In this document: one piece after another, positions 62,288 to 64,000 of the stretch
Position numbering within the stretch: position 1 is the first letter of the stretch
Layout: each line of letters opens with the position of its first letter
From: Thermobifida fusca NBRC 14071 = JCM 3263
GTDB taxonomy: Bacteria; Actinomycetota; Actinomycetes; Streptosporangiales; Streptosporangiaceae
Assembly: GCF_001592045.1 (NCBI RefSeq)
Contig: NZ_BCWB01000017.1
Coordinates: forward strand, 1-64,000
Direction: 5' to 3'
DNA length: 64,000 nucleotides
Position numbers and translations under genes: made by a program
Notes under the pieces: generated by a model
Told to the model about the DNA's origin: nothing
Seen by the model: the letters and a program-made list of their open reading frames with translations, nothing else
Database searches by the model: none

Positions 62288-63463
62288 ATGCGAGCGCTCA
62301 CCTGGCAGGGGCCGCGCGACGTGCGCGTGGAAACCGTCCCCGACCCGACCATCGAGGAACCCACTGACGCGATCATCCGCATCACCAGCAGCGGGCTGTG
62401 CGGATCCGACCTGCACTTGTACGAGGTGATGGCGCCGTTCATGCGGGAAGGCGACATCCTCGGCCATGAGCCGATGGGGGTGGTGGAAGCGGTGGGCGAC
62501 GCGGTCACCACCCTCCGGCCCGGCGACCGGGTGGTGGTCCCGTTCAACATCGCCTGCGGCCACTGCTTCATGTGCGTCCAAGGCCTCCAAGCCCAGTGCG
62601 AGACGACACAGGTCAGGGAGACCGGCATGGGCGGCCGCCTCTTCGGCTACAGCAGCCTCTACGGGTCGGTCCCCGGCGCGCAGGCGGAGTACCTCCGTGT
62701 CCCGCACGCCGACTACGGCCCGATCAAAGTCCCAAAAGGCCCGCCGGACGACCGGTTCGTCTACCTTTCCGACGTGCTGGCCACCGCGTGGCAGGCGGTG
62801 CGCTACGCCGCGGTCCCGCCAGGCGGCAGCCTCGCCGTGCTAGGGCTGGGACCCATCGGCGACATGTGCTGCCGGGTCGCCCAGCACCTCGGCGCCGGGC
62901 AGGTCTTCGGCGTCGACGTGGTCCCCGAACGGCTGTCCCGGGCTGCGCGGCGCGGGGTCACCACCTTCCACTTCGACGAAGACACGGTCGACGCGATCCG
63001 GGACCTGACCGACGGGCGCGGCCCCGACGCCGTCATCGACGCCGTGGGCATGGAAGCGCACGGGTCACCGATCACGCGGACCGCGCAGCGCCTGACCGCG
63101 CTCCTGCCCAGCAAGGCGGGCGCCGCCCTCATCACCACCGCGGGAGTGGACCGGCTCACCGCGCTGCACACGGCCATCACCCTGGTCCGGCGGGGCGGCA
63201 CGATCTCCCTGTCCGGGGTCTACGGCGGGATCGCGGACCCGCTGCCCATGCTCACCCTGTTCGACAAGCAGGTCCAGATCCGGATGGGGCAGGCCAACGT
63301 CCGGCGGTGGGTCGACGAGATCCTGCCGCTGCTCACCGACGACGACCCGCTGGGTGTGGACTCGTTCGCCACCCACCGGCTCCCCCTCGCGGAAGCGCCG
63401 TACGCCTATGCGGCGTTCCAGCACAAGGACAACGGGATGGTGAAAACCCTGTTCCACCCGTGA
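62288..63463 (+). CDS. Zinc-dependent alcohol dehydrogenase family protein
   Basis: 391 residues of the medium-chain dehydrogenase superfamily. Catalytic-zinc ligands are in SGLCGSDLHLY and GHEPMG, the structural-zinc segment is CGHCFMCVQGLQAQC and the nucleotide loop is LGLGPIGDMCC. It resembles glutathione-independent formaldehyde dehydrogenase-like proteins. The substrate is uncertain. Good GAGAAGAGG site before the ATG. Confidence 0.88.
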   Translation: MRALTWQGPRDVRVETVPDPTIEEPTDAIIRITSSGLCGSDLHLYEVMAPFMREGDILGHEPMGVVEAVGDAVTTLRPGDRVVVPFNIACGHCFMCVQGLQAQCETTQVRETGMGGRLFGYSSLYGSVPGAQAEYLRVPHADYGPIKVPKGPPDDRFVYLSDVLATAWQAVRYAAVPPGGSLAVLGLGPIGDMCCRVAQHLGAGQVFGVDVVPERLSRAARRGVTTFHFDEDTVDAIRDLTDGRGPDAVIDAVGMEAHGSPITRTAQRLTALLPSKAGAALITTAGVDRLTALHTAITLVRRGGTISLSGVYGGIADPLPMLTLFDKQVQIRMGQANVRRWVDEILPLLTDDDPLGVDSFATHRLPLAEAPYAYAAFQHKDNGMVKTLFHP

Positions 63464-63550
63464 CTTGCGTCCCGGGGCCCGACTGCCGCGGACCGCCGGG
63501 CCCGCCCACGTTCCCCCCTGCTCCTGTGTCTCGTGAACCGAGGAGGGAAC

Positions 63551-64000
63551 GTGTCCTCTGCACTGCAATCCCCGCTTCCCAGCGCATCACCGGCCCCGGC
63601 GCGGGCCGGACGCGGCGGGGTGCTCCCCGCGCCCGGCTGGGTTGTGGGTGCGGTCTGCACGGTGTTCGCCGTCGCGGGCCTCACCCTGGTCCCGCCGTGG
63701 CTGGGCCTGGGATGGGACGAGGTCGTCTACGTCAGCCAGTACGATCCCCGCAATCCCGCCGCGTTCTTCAGCGCGCCCCGGTCGCGCGGGGTGTCGCTGC
63801 TGGCCGCGCCGGTGGTGCTCGTCACCGACTCGGTGGTGGCGCTTCGGGTGTGGCTGGCTGCGGCCGCGGCCGTGGCCATGGGCGCGGCGTTCTGGCCGTG
63901 GCTGCGGCTGTATCCGCGCAGCGGGGTGGTGCCGCTCGCAGCCTTCGGGTATGCGAGCCTGTGGGTCAGCTTGTTCTACGCGGCCGCGGCGATGCCCAAC
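63551..64000 (+). CDS. Polytopic membrane protein, GT39/ArnT-like (3' end outside window)
   Basis: The 150 visible codons show a basic N-terminus, a membrane helix (VVGAVCTVFAVAGLTLVPPW), then LGWDEVVYVSQYDP, a WDE motif in the first extracellular loop typical of GT-C glycosyltransferases where acidic residues are catalytic, and two further hydrophobic helices. The GTG at 63551 follows GGAGGGAAC. The rest is outside the window, so the family call is tentative. Confidence 0.65.
   Translation, partial: MSSALQSPLPSASPAPARAGRGGVLPAPGWVVGAVCTVFAVAGLTLVPPWLGLGWDEVVYVSQYDPRNPAAFFSAPRSRGVSLLAAPVVLVTDSVVALRVWLAAAAAVAMGAAFWPWLRLYPRSGVVPLAAFGYASLWVSLFYAAAAMPN

Noticed and set aside
1-64000. tRNA, rRNA, CRISPR arrays, insertion sequences, prophage or att sites
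   Set aside because: No cloverleaf-like sequence, direct-repeat array, transposase, integrase or phage structural protein was recognised, although reading by eye could miss a tRNA.

Overview
The window is high-GC actinobacterial DNA with GTG and TTG starts, strong Shine-Dalgarno sites and short intergenic gaps. Several products match Thermobifida fusca proteins that I know: the CBM2-GH5 endoglucanase Cel5A (E5), the GH5-CBM2 mannanase Man5A, the GH1 beta-glucosidase BglC and the LacI-type repressor CelR. T. fusca or a very close strain is therefore the best reading. This rests on recognition from memory, not on a search. I saw no rRNA, tRNA, CRISPR array or insertion sequence.

Layout. 1-4 kb: a truncated NIT/HAMP sensor-kinase-like protein (conservon CvnA type), a FAH-family protein and a small CxxC protein. 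4-10.2 kb: the cellobiose locus cebE-cebF-cebG-bglC-celR on the minus strand, with a perfect CelR box ahead of cebE. 10.3-13 kb: a methionine-type ABC importer (metN-metI-metQ). 13-17.2 kb: a coiled-coil cell-wall protein, a membrane-anchored protein and a PfkB sugar kinase. 17.3-24 kb: pyrD, PAC2, an ABC-class ATPase, an ADP-ribosylglycohydrolase and an RlpA/expansin-like surface protein. 24-29 kb: kynU and kynA with a divergent Lrp regulator, then small genes and a secreted protein/sortase pair. 29.2-39 kb: the mannan locus, with beta-mannosidase, a five-gene Opp-type importer and a LacI regulator called ManR here. 39-44.5 kb: mixed regulators and enzymes. 44.6-47.8 kb: convergent cel5A and man5A. 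48-55.5 kb: a trypsin-alpha/beta-hydrolase fusion and sugar transferases. 55.5-64 kb: stress-type genes (ChaB/Rho-N, DUF3140, SigB-type sigma factor, manganese catalase, SDR, zinc dehydrogenase) and a truncated membrane protein.

How the genes work together. Cel5A and Man5A are secreted and release cello- and manno-oligosaccharides. CebEFG plus an MsiK-type ATPase encoded elsewhere imports the former and BglC hydrolyses them. The Opp-type importer probably takes up the latter and the GH2 beta-mannosidase finishes them. CelR boxes (TGGGAGCGCTCCCA) lie in front of cebE and cel5A. A TRAACCGGTTYA palindrome marks man5A, the mannan importer, the beta-mannosidase and manR. A near-perfect CelR box in the leader of the mannan importer suggests that the two regulons are wired together.
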